From Bifidobacterium sp. ESL0704 (lineage in GTDB: Bacteria > Actinomycetota > Actinomycetes > Actinomycetales > Bifidobacteriaceae): 64,000 bases of DNA. Below, one piece after another: positions 8,997 through 21,390 of this stretch (positions within the stretch are counted from its first letter, which is position 1; each line of letters opens with the position of its first letter). The DNA lies in assembly GCF_029392075.1 (NCBI RefSeq), contig NZ_CP113929.1, positions 2,108,001 through 2,172,000 on the forward strand, given 5' to 3'. The position numbers and the translations under genes were made by a program. The notes under the pieces are model-generated. The model was not told the origin of the DNA, did not search any database, and was given only the letters and a program-made list of their open reading frames with translations.

Positions 8997-9962
8997 ATGA
9001 GCAACAAACACACCCGAACTTTCGGCCGCATTCTCGCCGCAACCTGCGCCATCGCCCTGTCATTCGGCTTGGCAGCTTGCGAATCAAACAGCGGCAACAG
9101 CAAATCCTCAGACACCTCTGCCGGCACACAGATGGCCGGCGTCAAGGCAACCGGTGCGCTTGGCAAAAAGCCGAAAATCACCTTCCATACCCCGATGAGC
9201 GTGGTCAACAATTCCTATGTCGTGCTGCAAAAAGGCAACGGCCCGGCCATTCAAAAAAACAATCATGTCTGCATCCAGGGCATCGCATTGAACGCCAAGG
9301 ACGGCAGCGAGATGATGAGCACCTGGGAGAAGAACACACCCGACTGCTCGATGGTGATGAACGAGGACGGTACGGGCAAAACCTATTACAACGTGCTCAA
9401 AGACCAGAAGATCAACTCGACCGTCGCTTTCGGCATCAATGACCACAACAAGAACAGCACCTCATACATCATGGCGATCACCCTCGTCTCGCAATCCAAG
9501 CCGATAACGCGGGCCGAAGGCACCAAGGTGACGGACGTTCCCGCGAACCTGCCGAAAGTGACGCTCGGTGAAAAAGGTGCACCTTCCATCGATTTCAACG
9601 GTTACAAACCAGGCAACGACCTCGTCGTCCAGCCGCTGATCAAGGGCAAGGGCAAGAAGGTGGCCGCCACCGACACCATCGATGCGCATTACACCGGCTG
9701 GGTGATGGACAAGGACGGCAAGCCGTCGAAGTTCGATTCCTCGTGGGATCGCGGCAAGTCCTCGCAATTCTCGCTGCAGCAGGTCGTCGATGGTTGGAAG
9801 AAGGGCCTTGCCGGACAGACGGTCGGCTCGCAGGTGCTGTTGGTCGTTCCCCCGGATTTGGGTTACGGCAAGACCGCACAGGCCAAGATTCCCGCCAATT
9901 CGACGCTCTACTTCGTGGTCGATATACTCTACGATTACGGGCAAATGCAAGGCCAGCAGTAA
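8997..9962 (+). CDS. FKBP-type peptidyl-prolyl isomerase lipoprotein
   Basis: A 321-residue protein with a lipobox ending FGLAAC (Cys at about 28), so it is membrane-anchored outside the cell. The N-terminal half has no clear domain. A C-terminal FKBP domain (about 225-315) shows AHYTGWVMDKDGKPSKFDSSWDR split into the conserved TGW and FDSS strands, then VVDGWKKGLAGQTVGSQ, VPPDLGYG and LYFVVDIL. Its likely role is prolyl isomerisation during folding of exported proteins. The gene is single and ends before a strong bidirectional terminator. Confidence 0.88.
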   Translation: MSNKHTRTFGRILAATCAIALSFGLAACESNSGNSKSSDTSAGTQMAGVKATGALGKKPKITFHTPMSVVNNSYVVLQKGNGPAIQKNNHVCIQGIALNAKDGSEMMSTWEKNTPDCSMVMNEDGTGKTYYNVLKDQKINSTVAFGINDHNKNSTSYIMAITLVSQSKPITRAEGTKVTDVPANLPKVTLGEKGAPSIDFNGYKPGNDLVVQPLIKGKGKKVAATDTIDAHYTGWVMDKDGKPSKFDSSWDRGKSSQFSLQQVVDGWKKGLAGQTVGSQVLLVVPPDLGYGKTAQAKIPANSTLYFVVDILYDYGQMQGQQ

Positions 9963-10073
9963 AGATAAAGCGATCCTGTTCGAATTCTTGCTTCAGCGGA
10001 TGATAGCCTTGCCGGTGCACAATATCGCCAGCATTCGCTGAAGTAGGCAGGCAAAACGTCACATCTCAAAAAA

Positions 10074-10124
10074 AACAAAGCCTGGTGTCATCTCTCAAAT
10101 GCGATGACACCAGGCTTTGTTTTT
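10074..10124. terminator. Bidirectional rho-independent terminator
   Basis: A perfect 19-bp stem (AACAAAGCCTGGTGTCATC and its complement) with a 10-base loop, an A-run before it and a T-run after it. It sits between the convergent FKBP and nucS genes. Confidence 0.92.
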
Positions 10125-10168
10125 CTTCGTCACCGACCGTACTCAAATCGGCTATGTTTCCACTTCTT

Positions 10169-10279
10169 CATCATGGGTTTGCGGCATTCACGGCTGGCAA
10201 TACCGCAAACCCAGAATAAGCAGCTTCCCTATCATGGGTTTGCGGCATTCGCAACCTACAAAGCCGCAAACCCATGATG
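10169..10279. repeat. Family D inverted-repeat pair, 61-bp period
   Basis: Two hairpin units pair ATCATGGGTTTGCGG with CCGCAAACCCATGAT. The second is perfect; the first has lost part of the right arm. The left arms start at 10170 and 10231, 61 bp apart. They lie 3' of nucS. Confidence 0.8.
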
Positions 10280-10327
10280 TATAGAGAGCATACAGGCTGA
10301 ACGGACGCTCAACTTTGATACCCAACC

Positions 10328-11155
10328 TCAGAACAAGCGCAGACTGTCGTCATCGGTGCCCTTCATGTCCTCGTAATCGAGGATAAGGCAATCAAAACCG
10401 CGCTCGGTGGCCAGGACACGAGCCTGCGGGGTGATGGTCTGGGCGGCGAACATACCGCGGACCGGGGCGAGCAACGGATCTTTGTTGAGCAGTTTTACGT
10501 AACGAGTGAGCTGTTCGACACCATCGATACCGCCATGACGCTTGATTTCGATGGCTACGTGCTGGCCGTTGCCGTCGATGGCCATGATATCGACCGGGCC
10601 GACGGGCGTAGGAAATTCGCGGCGCACCAGTTTCGCGCCCTTGCCGATCCGCTCGATCTGAGCCGCCAGATAATACTGAAGATGATCTTCCACGCCGTCC
10701 TTGATGAGCCCCGGGTCCTCCCCCAAATCGTAGGTCTCGTCGGAATAGACGTGCTGCACCGTCACTTCTAGGACGTCGGTCGATTTCTGCGAGGCGACAC
10801 GAAAGACCTTTTCGGGCAATGGTTCGGCAGCTATATCGATGTCTATATTCGCTTCGACGGCGGTTTGCGAAACGCTATCTCCACCAGCGCCCTCACCCGC
10901 ATCCGCCGCGGTTTCAGTCGCTTCTTTTGGCGCAGCCGAAGCGTTTCCTTCCTCGTCATCGACTTCGCTTTCCGGGGTCACCTCACGGATGCTGCAAGGC
11001 GCGGCCATCCAGTTGAGCGGCTTGTAGGAACCGAGCTCGGAAAAGATCAGCAGGCTCTGGTCGGCCTTGATCATGAGCACACGCTTGGCCATGGGCAATG
11101 AGGCGTTGAGGCGCCCGGAATAGACGGCAGAGCAGTCAGCAACAATAATTCGCAC
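10328..11155 (-). CDS. nucS: Endonuclease NucS (EndoMS mismatch endonuclease)
   Basis: Non-canonical mismatch repair nuclease of actinobacteria, which lack MutS/MutL. The 275 residues start VRIIVADCSAVYSGR and contain the N-terminal core KADQSLLIFSELGSYKPLNWM. The C-terminal PD-(D/E)xK nuclease shows GPVDIMAIDGNG followed by HVAIEIKRHGG, with the catalytic D, E and K. A ~55-residue Ala/Glu/Asp-rich linker separates the domains, making it longer than the usual 225 or so residues. The GTG at 11155 fits the family N-terminus and has a weak TAAGGT -10 seven bases before it; a longer in-frame form from 11200 has no support. It lies just 3' of the atp operon, as is common in actinobacteria. Confidence 0.9.
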   Translation of the reverse strand: MRIIVADCSAVYSGRLNASLPMAKRVLMIKADQSLLIFSELGSYKPLNWMAAPCSIREVTPESEVDDEEGNASAAPKEATETAADAGEGAGGDSVSQTAVEANIDIDIAAEPLPEKVFRVASQKSTDVLEVTVQHVYSDETYDLGEDPGLIKDGVEDHLQYYLAAQIERIGKGAKLVRREFPTPVGPVDIMAIDGNGQHVAIEIKRHGGIDGVEQLTRYVKLLNKDPLLAPVRGMFAAQTITPQARVLATERGFDCLILDYEDMKGTDDDSLRLF

Positions 11156-11348
11156 GTTGGCTACCTTACCCGAGCCTCTGGGCGAAAATACCTCAAACAC
11201 TCAGTCATGATAATTCGCAGCATAATGCAGTACATTTTTGTATGTAATAATTACCGATGTATCAATCACATACAAAAGTGGAGGCATCGAATGTATCGAT
11301 GTCTCCACTTTATTGACGAAAGTTGCCGACAAACAGCCCATTGGCCAA

Positions 11349-11641
11349 TCAGTCGTTGGTTGCCGTCGGATCCTTCTTGGTGTCCACGCCGGTTTCCACG
11401 GCGACGGTCAGAGAGTTGGAATCGAACGACGCGAATCCGTCGGTCACCTCGAAGCTGTGACGGTTGCCGTCAACGTCAATGGCCGAAACCGTGCCCTTGT
11501 CGATAACCGTCAGAATCGGCTCGTGGTCGGGCAGAAGACCCATACCACCCTCGCTGGCGGGGATGGAAACGGACTTCGCGACGCCGCTCCACAAGGGACG
11601 GTCGGAAGCGACGATATTCACCTTCATCGTGGAGCCAGCCA

Positions 11642-11642
<1 letters not shown>
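11349..11642 (-). CDS. atpC: F1F0 ATP synthase epsilon subunit
   Basis: A 97-residue protein with the beta-sandwich signature VNIVASDRPLWSG and GGMGLLPDHEPILTVI. The epsilon subunit sits on the central stalk and damps hydrolysis. The ATG shares one base with the atpD stop (TGATG), so the pair is coupled. It is the last gene of the operon. The C-terminal helical domain is short, as in some actinobacteria. Confidence 0.93.
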
Positions 11643-14148
<2,506 letters not shown>

Positions 14149-14151
14149 GGG

Positions 14152-15786
14152 TTACTTATCACCCGCCACAATCTTTTCCTGCTCAATCTTGGTAGGAGTG
14201 GTGGCGACCGGCGACTTTACGACCAAAGGCTTGCCGGCCTTGGTCACATAGTTCTCACGGTATTTCTCGACAGCCGCATCCAGAGCCTTCTCCGTGTCAG
14301 CGGTGAAGTTCTCGGTGTCACGAATCGTCTTGAGGATGTCGGTGTTGTGCTCGAGATAATCCAACAGACCGTGCTCGAAAGGCAGCACGTCGACGATTTC
14401 CAGATCATCGAGCTTGCCGTGGGTGCCGGCCCACACGGAGACGACCTCCTGCTCCATCGAATACGGAGAGAACTGCGGCTGCTTCAAGAGCTCGGTCAGG
14501 CGCGCGCCACGCGTCAGCTGCGCCTTGGAAGCCGCATCCAGATCGGAGGCGAACATCGCGAAGGACTGCAACGAACGGTACTGCGCCAGCGAAATCTTCA
14601 GCGTGCCGGAAACCTTTTTCAATGCCTTGGTCTGGGCCGCGCCACCGACGCGGGAGACCGAGATGCCGACGTCCACTGCGGGGCGCTGGTTGGCATTGAA
14701 CAGGTCGGACTGCAGGAAGATCTGGCCGTCGGTGATGGAAATGACGTTCGTCGGGATGTAGGCGGACACGTCGTTCGCCTTCGTCTCCACAATCGGCAGA
14801 CCGGTCATCGAGCCGCCACCAAGGTCGTCGGAGAGCTTGGCGCAACGTTCGAGCAGACGGGAATGCAGATAGAAGACGTCTCCCGGGTAGGCCTCACGCC
14901 CCGGCGGGCGACGCAGCAGCAGGGAAATCGAACGGTAGGCCTCGGCCTGCTTCGACAGATCGTCGAAGACGATGAGGACGTGCTTGCCGTGATACATCCA
15001 GTGCTGGCCGATGGCCGAGCCGGTGTAGGGGGCAATGTACTTGAAACCTGCGGAATCGGAAGCCGGGCTGGCCACGATGGTGGTGTATTCCATGGCACCG
15101 GCCTCTTCAAGGCTCTGACGCACGGAGGCGATGGTGGAGCCTTTCTGGCCGACGGCCACATAGATGCAGCGTACCTGCTTCTTCGGGTCACCGCTCTCCC
15201 AGTTGCTCTTCTGGTTCAAAATCGCATCGATCGCGATGGCCGTCTTGCCGGTCTGGCGGTCGCCGATGATGAGCTGGCGCTGACCACGGCCGATCGGTGT
15301 CATCGCGTCAATGGCCTTCAACCCCGTGGAAAGCGGTTCCACAACGGGTTGACGATGCATCACATCCGGGGCCTGCGCCTCGAGAATCCTGCGGCCTTCG
15401 CTTTTGATTTCACCCAAGCCATCGATCGGTTTGCCCAGAGGGTCAACCGTACGCCCGAGGTAGCCGTCGCCGACCGGCACGGAAAGCACCTCTCCGGTGC
15501 GCCGTACCTCCTGGCCTTCCTCGACACCTGCGAAGTCGCCGAGGATAACCACGCCGATCTCGCGGGGATCAAGGTTGAAAGCCAGACCGAGCGTGCCGTC
15601 TTCGAACGTCAGCAGCTCGTTGGCCATGCAACCAGGCAGTCCCGTTACATGCGCGATGCCATCGCCGGCCGTCGCGACAAACCCCACCTCTTGGGTGGGA
15701 GTGTCACTGGGCTTGTACGAATCGACGAAATCGTCGAGGGCCTTTCGCACACTCGCAGGATCAATGGTAAGTTCTGCCATGATCAC
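14152..15786 (-). CDS. atpA: F1F0 ATP synthase alpha subunit
   Basis: Regulatory nucleotide-binding subunit, 544 residues. It shows Walker [10 protein letters not shown], the block [21 protein letters not shown] and the C-terminal [14 protein letters not shown]. The ATG has TAAGGAG four to five bases upstream. It forms the alpha3beta3 head with AtpD. Confidence 0.97.
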   Translation of the reverse strand: MIMAELTIDPASVRKALDDFVDSYKPSDTPTQEVGFVATAGDGIAHVTGLPGCMANELLTFEDGTLGLAFNLDPREIGVVILGDFAGVEEGQEVRRTGEVLSVPVGDGYLGRTVDPLGKPIDGLGEIKSEGRRILEAQAPDVMHRQPVVEPLSTGLKAIDAMTPIGRGQRQLIIGDRQTGKTAIAIDAILNQKSNWESGDPKKQVRCIYVAVGQKGSTIASVRQSLEEAGAMEYTTIVASPASDSAGFKYIAPYTGSAIGQHWMYHGKHVLIVFDDLSKQAEAYRSISLLLRRPPGREAYPGDVFYLHSRLLERCAKLSDDLGGGSMTGLPIVETKANDVSAYIPTNVISITDGQIFLQSDLFNANQRPAVDVGISVSRVGGAAQTKALKKVSGTLKISLAQYRSLQSFAMFASDLDAASKAQLTRGARLTELLKQPQFSPYSMEQEVVSVWAGTHGKLDDLEIVDVLPFEHGLLDYLEHNTDILKTIRDTENFTADTEKALDAAVEKYRENYVTKAGKPLVVKSPVATTPTKIEQEKIVAGDK

Positions 15787-15874
15787 TCCTTATTGATTAA
15801 TTTGTTGACTGATAAGTCTTGGTACAGGTGCCGTTTGAAGCACCTTGTTGTTTTCTCGATGTCCGGCGTACAGC

Positions 15875-16702
15875 TCACATCTCCGTACTCACTTTTCGGC
15901 GTAGCTGCAACAGCTGGGCGGCAACGGTGTTGTCCGTGACGTCCGCCCCGATCTGCACGCGCATCCCGCCCAAAACCGAGGGGTCGACCGATGAATTGAT
16001 ATGCACCGGACGGCCAAGCCTGGCCGAGTAGATTGCGGCGAGCCGCTTGATCTGGGTCTTGTTCAACGGCGTGGCCGTGGTGACGGTGACCATCGATTCG
16101 CCCATATGATGGGTGAATTTGGCGATAAGCCACTCAAGAGTCACCAGGAAGCGACGATGACGCGGATTGGCAACGGCATGTTCGGCCAATCTCATGGTCA
16201 CCTTGTTGAGCTTCGAATCGGCGAAAACCGCGTGCAAAAGGTCCAGACGCGCCTTGGCCGGTGCAAATTCGTCGGAAAGCTTGGAACGCAGCACCGACAT
16301 CTTGAGCAACGCGGAACGCATTTCCGCCAATTCGATGGAGACCGCAAGCGTGCTGTCGGTCGCATCAGCGTAATACATCATTCCGTCGACGGCGAAATCC
16401 TCAACGGCGTTGGCGATATCACGAACCCGGCTCCAATTGCGCGAGACCAGGTCATCGAGAATCTCCACCGTCAAAGGATCAGCCTGATCGGCAAGAATAG
16501 CCTTGACAAGTGCCTGCTTGTCGGCAGTGGGCCGGGAAGGGTCGGTAAGTGAACGCTCCACCTGTGCATCGTGGTCGAGCAGATTGGTAACGACGAACAG
16601 CTCCTCGCCGATTCGCCACGCGCCCTCCCCCTTGTCCTTCAATTTCGGAGCCAGGGAATCACGCGAAGTGCGATCAGCGCTGAGTGACGCTTCTCCTCGC
16701 AT
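15875..16702 (-). CDS. atpH: F1F0 ATP synthase delta subunit
   Basis: Peripheral-stalk connector, 275 residues. The C-terminal part (THHMGESMVTVTTATPLNKTQ, then LGRPVHINSSVDPSVLGGMRV in pieces) is the conserved delta signature. The long N-terminal extension is usual for actinobacteria. It lies between atpF and atpA with gaps of 78-88 bases. Confidence 0.94.
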   Translation of the reverse strand: MRGEASLSADRTSRDSLAPKLKDKGEGAWRIGEELFVVTNLLDHDAQVERSLTDPSRPTADKQALVKAILADQADPLTVEILDDLVSRNWSRVRDIANAVEDFAVDGMMYYADATDSTLAVSIELAEMRSALLKMSVLRSKLSDEFAPAKARLDLLHAVFADSKLNKVTMRLAEHAVANPRHRRFLVTLEWLIAKFTHHMGESMVTVTTATPLNKTQIKRLAAIYSARLGRPVHINSSVDPSVLGGMRVQIGADVTDNTVAAQLLQLRRKVSTEM

Positions 16703-16780
16703 TGCTCACCTCACCTTCTTTGGATGAATCCTGTTTCAAATCCATATGCCGCAACATATTCCGATGGCTGACGGAACATA

Positions 16781-17314
16781 TCACTTCGTACTGTCTGTTT
16801 TCTTGTCGAGATCGTCAATCATGCCGTCGAGCATGTTGGTCTGCACGTCGCTGTCCTCGAGCTTGGCGCCCAGAATCTTGCCGGCGAGAGCCGTGGCCAA
16901 TGTGCCGACCTCGCTCTTCAGCGTCACCATCGCCTGCTGTTGCTGCGAGGCTATCGAACGCTGGGCGTTCGCGGTGATCTGCTCGGCTTCCTTGTCCGCA
17001 CGGGTGTGGGCGTCGGAAATGATCTTCGTCGCTTCGCCGCGGGCGTTGTCGGTGATCTTGGAGGCATCGACACGGGCATGGTTGAGTTGGTCCTCATACT
17101 TTTTCTTGGCCAAGTCCGCATCTTCCTTGGCTTTTTTGGCCTTGGCGATGTTGCCTTCGATCTTTTCGGCACGTTCGTCGAAAATGGCGTTGAACTTCGG
17201 CATGAAGAATTTGTAGAAGAACACGGCGACTATGGCAAGAATGATCAGGGACCATACGATGTCATAGACCTTCGGAATAAACAGGTTGATACCTTTCGAG
17301 GCAGCAAATGTCAT
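16781..17314 (-). CDS. atpF: F1F0 ATP synthase b subunit
   Basis: A 177-residue protein with one N-terminal TM helix (IVWSLIILAIVAVFFYKFF) followed by a long charged coiled coil (KIEGNIAKAKKAKEDADLAK and onward). It forms the peripheral stalk linking the membrane to F1. The order atpE-atpF-atpH is standard. Confidence 0.95.
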   Translation of the reverse strand: MTFAASKGINLFIPKVYDIVWSLIILAIVAVFFYKFFMPKFNAIFDERAEKIEGNIAKAKKAKEDADLAKKKYEDQLNHARVDASKITDNARGEATKIISDAHTRADKEAEQITANAQRSIASQQQQAMVTLKSEVGTLATALAGKILGAKLEDSDVQTNMLDGMIDDLDKKTDSTK

Positions 17315-17375
17315 CGTGATCTCCTTTCATCGTTCGTTTGTGTCATTCGTTTTCGCTTGTTGCTGGTTTTCTTGT

Positions 17376-17708
<333 letters not shown>

Positions 17709-17749
17709 TTAGGCGGAAGCGCGATGTTGCTTTATGCGGGATTCGTTGA

Positions 17750-18565
17750 TTATTCGGCCTCCGGATAACTCAGGTTGATATAGACCGTTGCAAGAATCGA
17801 GAAGACGTAAGCCTGCAGGAACGCTACGAACACTTCGAAAAGCGTCATTACGATGCCACCGAGGAACCATGCGGCGCCCACGGGAATGCCGACCATCTTG
17901 TTGGCGGACTCGATCATCCAGAACTGGGCGAACGCCAGGCAGGTAGCGACCGTAAGGTGGCCGGAAATCATGTTGGCGAAAAGTCGAATCGTCAGCGACG
18001 CCGGGCGGATGATGACCAACTCGAGCAGCTGAATCGGAGCCAGAAGGATGTAGACCGGCCACGGCACTCCGGGGGTGAAGCATTCATCGCGGATGTAGCC
18101 CCAAAGTCCCTTTTCACGGCACGCAGTGACCCAATACTGCACCAATACCCAGATGGCAAAGACCAACGGCATGGTGATGGTGGCCGTCGCGGCCATGTTG
18201 GCCCCGGGGATGACACCGAAAAGGTTGAAGAAGAAAATCGTGAAGAACAGAGTGGTGATCATCGGCACGTAACGCTTGCCACGCAACTCGCCCATGGTCT
18301 CGTAGACCACGCTGTTGCGTACGAAGTCCATGCCGAATTCGATCAGACCCTGCCAACGGCCGGGAATGAGCTTGGCACGGGCCGCGGTCAGGCCCAAAAT
18401 GATGAGCAAGAGAATCGTAGCGACGATGCGGATGAGAATGATGCGATTGATAGCAAATGGCGTGCCCTGGAAAAGGATTTCCGGAGGCAGGAAGTCGTTG
18501 ACACCCGGCAAATCCGCACCGGACGCCGACGCCAACACCATATTCGCGCCAACAGCTTCGATCAT
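17750..18565 (-). CDS. atpB: F1F0 ATP synthase a subunit
   Basis: A membrane proton-channel subunit, 271 residues with about six hydrophobic segments. The essential Arg is in ASLTIRLFANMISGH. It is the first gene of the operon; no atpI-like gene is seen upstream. The 288 bases between it and metA hold a small inverted repeat (AAATATCG/CGATATT) near 18775-18804 but no clear promoter. Confidence 0.95.
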   Translation of the reverse strand: MIEAVGANMVLASASGADLPGVNDFLPPEILFQGTPFAINRIILIRIVATILLLIILGLTAARAKLIPGRWQGLIEFGMDFVRNSVVYETMGELRGKRYVPMITTLFFTIFFFNLFGVIPGANMAATATITMPLVFAIWVLVQYWVTACREKGLWGYIRDECFTPGVPWPVYILLAPIQLLELVIIRPASLTIRLFANMISGHLTVATCLAFAQFWMIESANKMVGIPVGAAWFLGGIVMTLFEVFVAFLQAYVFSILATVYINLSYPEAE

Positions 18566-18853
18566 GTGCCCTCCCCGATTTATCTTGAGGCTACCAGTCT
18601 ATTCCATCTAAAGGAAATGAAAATACGTCATTCCGCGATTCAGCGCGAATTGGCGACAATTCCACTTCTTTTGGTTTTCCAGCGACGAGAATCATGCGGG
18701 GGCTTGACGCATCCGGCACGACCCTCAACTCCGAATGGCCGCTGACGATTGTACGTCGTTTACCCGAAAAATGTAAATATCGTCACAATTTAATTTCGAT
18801 ATTAGCATTCATAGATAAGTATCAACACCAATAAACAACATATGTCGCATATC

Positions 18854-19900
18854 TCACTTTTTTGTCGTATCCGGGATAAGGCCATATCCGTCATTTTCAA
18901 GCGGTTTGAAACAATCGTTACGCGGAGCACCGGGCTCGTGCCGAATGGAGCGGTCGGTACCCAATTTCTTCTCTGCGCGAAGTTCGGGAACCTCTTTGAG
19001 ATCGTACGGCGTGGTTTCGTAGACCCAGTTGAGCCAGTTGCGCCAAAGCAGATTCGCATGGGCCCGCCACGAGAACAGCGGTTCCATCGTGGGGTCGTCG
19101 TGTGGGAAGTAGTTGGCCGGGAAGGGCACGTTCGTCAGGCCTTTGGCCTTGTCGCGCTCGTATTCGTCACGCAACGTGTATTTGCCGTATTCCCAGTGAC
19201 CGAGCACGAAGACCTCGGAAAAATCGCGTGCCGCGATGAGTCCCGAGCCGGCCTGTGGCCCCCAGGTGAGCACCTGCAGGTCTGGATTCTTCGCGATATC
19301 GTCCTCGTTCATACCGGCGACACGCGAATGCGGCTGCAGCGAAATCTCGTCGAATCCGTTGGTGATGAAGCAATACTCATCCTGCAGATATTGCGGGAAC
19401 ACGCCGAAAAGCTTTTCCCTGAAATTTTGCTTGCGGATCCCGTAACGGTAGTTGAGGCCGGCCATCGCGCCCCAACACAGATACATCGTCGAGAAAACAT
19501 GGGTCTGCGCCCAATCGAGAATCTGCTTCAACTCGTCCCAGTAATCGACCTGTGCGAAATCCAGCTGCTCCACCGGCGCGCCCGTGACCACCAAGCCGTC
19601 ATAATAATTGTCTTTGAACGAGTCGAAGTTCTCATAGAACTTGAGCAGGTGATCGGCGCTGACGTGAGTGGACTCATGGGTCGAGGTCTTCATGAAATCG
19701 ATGTCGACCTGCAGCGGGGACTTGGAAACCAGGCGCAGCAACTGCGTTTCCGTCTCGATTTTCTTGGGCATGAGGTTGAGAATGACCAACTTGAGGGGAC
19801 GGATTTTCTGCCGTTCCGCTTCAGGCTTTTCGATGGCGAAGATCCGTTCGCTCTCGAGTATTTCACGCGCAGGCAGTCCACTGGCAATCTTGATAGGCAT
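18854..19900 (-). CDS. metA: Homoserine O-acyltransferase MetA, predicted acetyl-CoA-type
   Basis: First step of methionine synthesis from homoserine. The 348 residues align with the MetA family: catalytic Cys142 in YLCWGAMAG, and His235 and Glu237 in GHWEYG. Residue 111, in TGAPVEQL, is Glu. In this family Glu111 goes with acetyl-CoA use and Gly111 with succinyl-CoA, so O-acetylhomoserine is the predicted product. There is no Shine-Dalgarno; CATAAT lies six bases before the ATG, with a TTGTCG -35 candidate 18 bases further, so the mRNA is probably leaderless. Confidence 0.93.
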   Translation of the reverse strand: MPIKIASGLPAREILESERIFAIEKPEAERQKIRPLKLVILNLMPKKIETETQLLRLVSKSPLQVDIDFMKTSTHESTHVSADHLLKFYENFDSFKDNYYDGLVVTGAPVEQLDFAQVDYWDELKQILDWAQTHVFSTMYLCWGAMAGLNYRYGIRKQNFREKLFGVFPQYLQDEYCFITNGFDEISLQPHSRVAGMNEDDIAKNPDLQVLTWGPQAGSGLIAARDFSEVFVLGHWEYGKYTLRDEYERDKAKGLTNVPFPANYFPHDDPTMEPLFSWRAHANLLWRNWLNWVYETTPYDLKEVPELRAEKKLGTDRSIRHEPGAPRNDCFKPLENDGYGLIPDTTKK

Positions 19901-19906
19901 GGTTCC

Positions 19907-19936
19907 ATTATGGCCGCAAATCTCCCCTCACGACAA
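19907..19936 (-). promoter_or_regulatory. Predicted leaderless promoter of metA
   Basis: On the minus strand TTGTCG, 18 bases, CATAAT, six bases, then the metA ATG. The distance puts the transcription start at the start codon. Confidence 0.5.
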
Positions 19937-20015
19937 GAACCGTTCGTTCTACCACACGTCATTTGCCATCAACGCGGCGGATTTCTGCCCTGACAGCAAA
20001 AAACTCGCCGAAGAT

Positions 20016-20043
20016 TTGACATTTGCGTCATTATCCGTAATGT
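20016..20043 (+). promoter_or_regulatory. Promoter of tRNA-fMet
   Basis: A consensus TTGACA, a 16-base spacer and TAATGT lie 27 bases before the tRNA. Confidence 0.6.
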
Positions 20044-20069
20044 AGATAACTGCTGTCTTAAACAGCCGT

Positions 20070-20146
20070 CGCGGGGTGGAGCAGTTCGGTAGCTCGCTGG
20101 GCTCATAACCCAGAGGTCTCAGGTTCAAATCCTGACCCCGCTACCA
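20070..20146 (+). tRNA. Initiator tRNA-fMet (anticodon CAT)
   Basis: The sequence begins CGCGGGGTGGAGCAG, has the initiator GGG/CCC anticodon stem (CTGGGCTCATAACCCAG), an unpaired C1-U72 at the acceptor end, and an encoded CCA. The 3' end serves as an apparent integration site (see the repeat at 21391). Confidence 0.95.
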
Positions 20147-20374
20147 GTTTCTCGGGCCGTACATTGAAGAAATGTGCGGCCTTTGCTATATCCCTAAGGT
20201 TCCAATCAGTTTTGCCAAGCATCTTCCGCGAAATCGCAGGAGGATGAACGCCAAACACCCAAGCCTCTCAATCCGAGTTCAACAGCACCAATGGCATTGA
20301 GAGCATCGGGACCACCGTGAGGCTCAAAGTAACGAGCAATACCGGCATATCGCTCGACGCCGGGCTCGCGCAGC

Positions 20375-20602
20375 CTGTCCGGGACACCCACGAACCCGAA
20401 ACACGCGAAACCCTACACGCCGGTGTTCGGCGACAAGACGCGAACCGCCGTCTACGTCCTCGGCCTGGCCCTCAGCGTCATCGCCGTCATCGTCACCCTG
20501 AAGGACGATTCCACCGCCGCCATCACAGCAAGCGGCGGAATCCTCATGGGAGGCTTCGGCGTGGCCTACAACCCCGTCAGCGTCAGCCGGAGGCGGGGCT
20601 GA
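20375..20602 (+). pseudogene. Holin-like phage fragment, 5' truncated
   Basis: An open frame of 75 residues from a CTG onward, with no plausible start codon upstream before a stop. It carries TPVFGDKTRTAVYVLGLAL, a first TM (YVLGLALSVIAVIVTL), a short DDST turn and a second hydrophobic stretch (ITASGGILMGGFGVAYN), ending in basic VSRRRG. Size and topology fit small phage holins. It may be a remnant whose start was lost. Confidence 0.4.
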
Positions 20603-20604
20603 AG

Positions 20605-20799
20605 TCAGGCGCCCGTCTTCCTCGGGCGACCGCCATGGCCCGGCCTTGCGGCCTGCCATTCGGCGATCGTCTGGGGCTTCCAGCCGCGCGACCTGCCCAC
20701 TATCACATCAGGCTCGGGCATACGATAGGTGGCCAATGCGCTGCGGCTGATGCCAAGCTCACGGGCCACATCAGCCGCCGACAGATAGTGTTCAGTCAT
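20605..20799 (-). CDS. Small HTH DNA-binding protein (excisionase/AlpA-like)
   Basis: A 64-residue protein: HYLSAADVARELGISRSALA is a MerR/AlpA-type helix-turn-helix, followed by the wing PDVIVGRSRGWKPQTIAEW and a basic tail (GGRPRKTG). Proteins of this type act as excisionases or small regulators in mobile elements. The start overlaps the previous gene's stop by eight bases, which suggests coupling. Confidence 0.6.
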   Translation of the reverse strand: MTEHYLSAADVARELGISRSALATYRMPEPDVIVGRSRGWKPQTIAEWQAARPGHGGRPRKTGA

Positions 20800-20968
20800 C
20801 CTTGCCACCGCCGGTCAATCCGAGGTCAAGGCCGAGGATGCCCGCCGACAGACCGAAAAGGCCACCAGCCCATGGCACCCTGCCGAAACTGCAAATTAGG
20901 CCTACCACGCCAAGCACAAGTGAAACCCAGCCACGTATTTTTCTATCGTTGTTCATATGGTTTTTCAT
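20792..20968 (-). CDS. Small membrane protein of the decayed element
   Basis: About 58 residues: a basic start (MKNHMNNDRKIRGW), then two adjacent hydrophobic segments (VSLVLGVVGLICSFG and AGGLFGLSAGILGLDLGL) and an acidic end. ATG at 20968 or 20956 are both possible; neither has a good ribosome binding site. It overlaps the HTH gene. Function is unknown. Confidence 0.4.
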   Translation of the reverse strand: MKNHMNNDRKIRGWVSLVLGVVGLICSFGRVPWAGGLFGLSAGILGLDLGLTGGGKDD

Positions 20969-21025
20969 GAAGTATCGTGGAAAGAGTGAGGTTCTGGATA
21001 CTTGGTTTATTCGGAACCCCACATC

Positions 21026-21141
21026 TCACTTCTTGAGGCGGTAGCCGTCGATGAACTTCATCACCGAAAGACACGCCGCGCCAACGGAGCGGTGGGAACG
21101 GCCATGCCGTTAACGGCCTTAATCCACTCCAAGATCTTCAT
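21026..21141 (-). pseudogene. Frameshifted mini-gene (about 38 residues if restored)
   Basis: A strong AAGGAG precedes an ATG opening MKILEWIKAVNGMAVPTAP, but the frame stops after 26 residues. In a neighbouring frame the text continues as VGAACLSVMKFIDGYRLKK to a stop at 21026. One indel near 21085 would join them into an amphipathic or hydrophobic small peptide. It does not resemble a known family to me. Confidence 0.35.
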
Positions 21142-21390
21142 GCTTTCTCCTTTCTTGTTAGCCTTAATATCACAACAGTTTTAAGAGATTAATTCCAGTC
21201 CGACACGCAGAAACATGAAGATTCGCCATTGGATTCCGCTCTTAGACAAGGGCCCCAAGAGACTTATGGACACCTCGCCCGGAGCAACCCTCAGTCGAGA
21301 ATCCGGCATGGCGACATAACGCTCCATTGCTTCCATGGCTCATGACCCAGCAGCCTGAAAACGAGACACAGGTCGTGGGTCACCTCATAG

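Noticed and set aside
11155..11200. Longer NucS reading from 11200
   Set aside because: The added 15 residues do not fit the family N-terminus and no ribosome binding site precedes that GTG.
20317..20970. 217-codon plus-strand frame across the decayed element
   Set aside because: Composition is Arg/His/Pro-rich as in shadow frames, it overlaps the HTH and membrane-protein genes on the other strand, and the holin-like frame is in another register.
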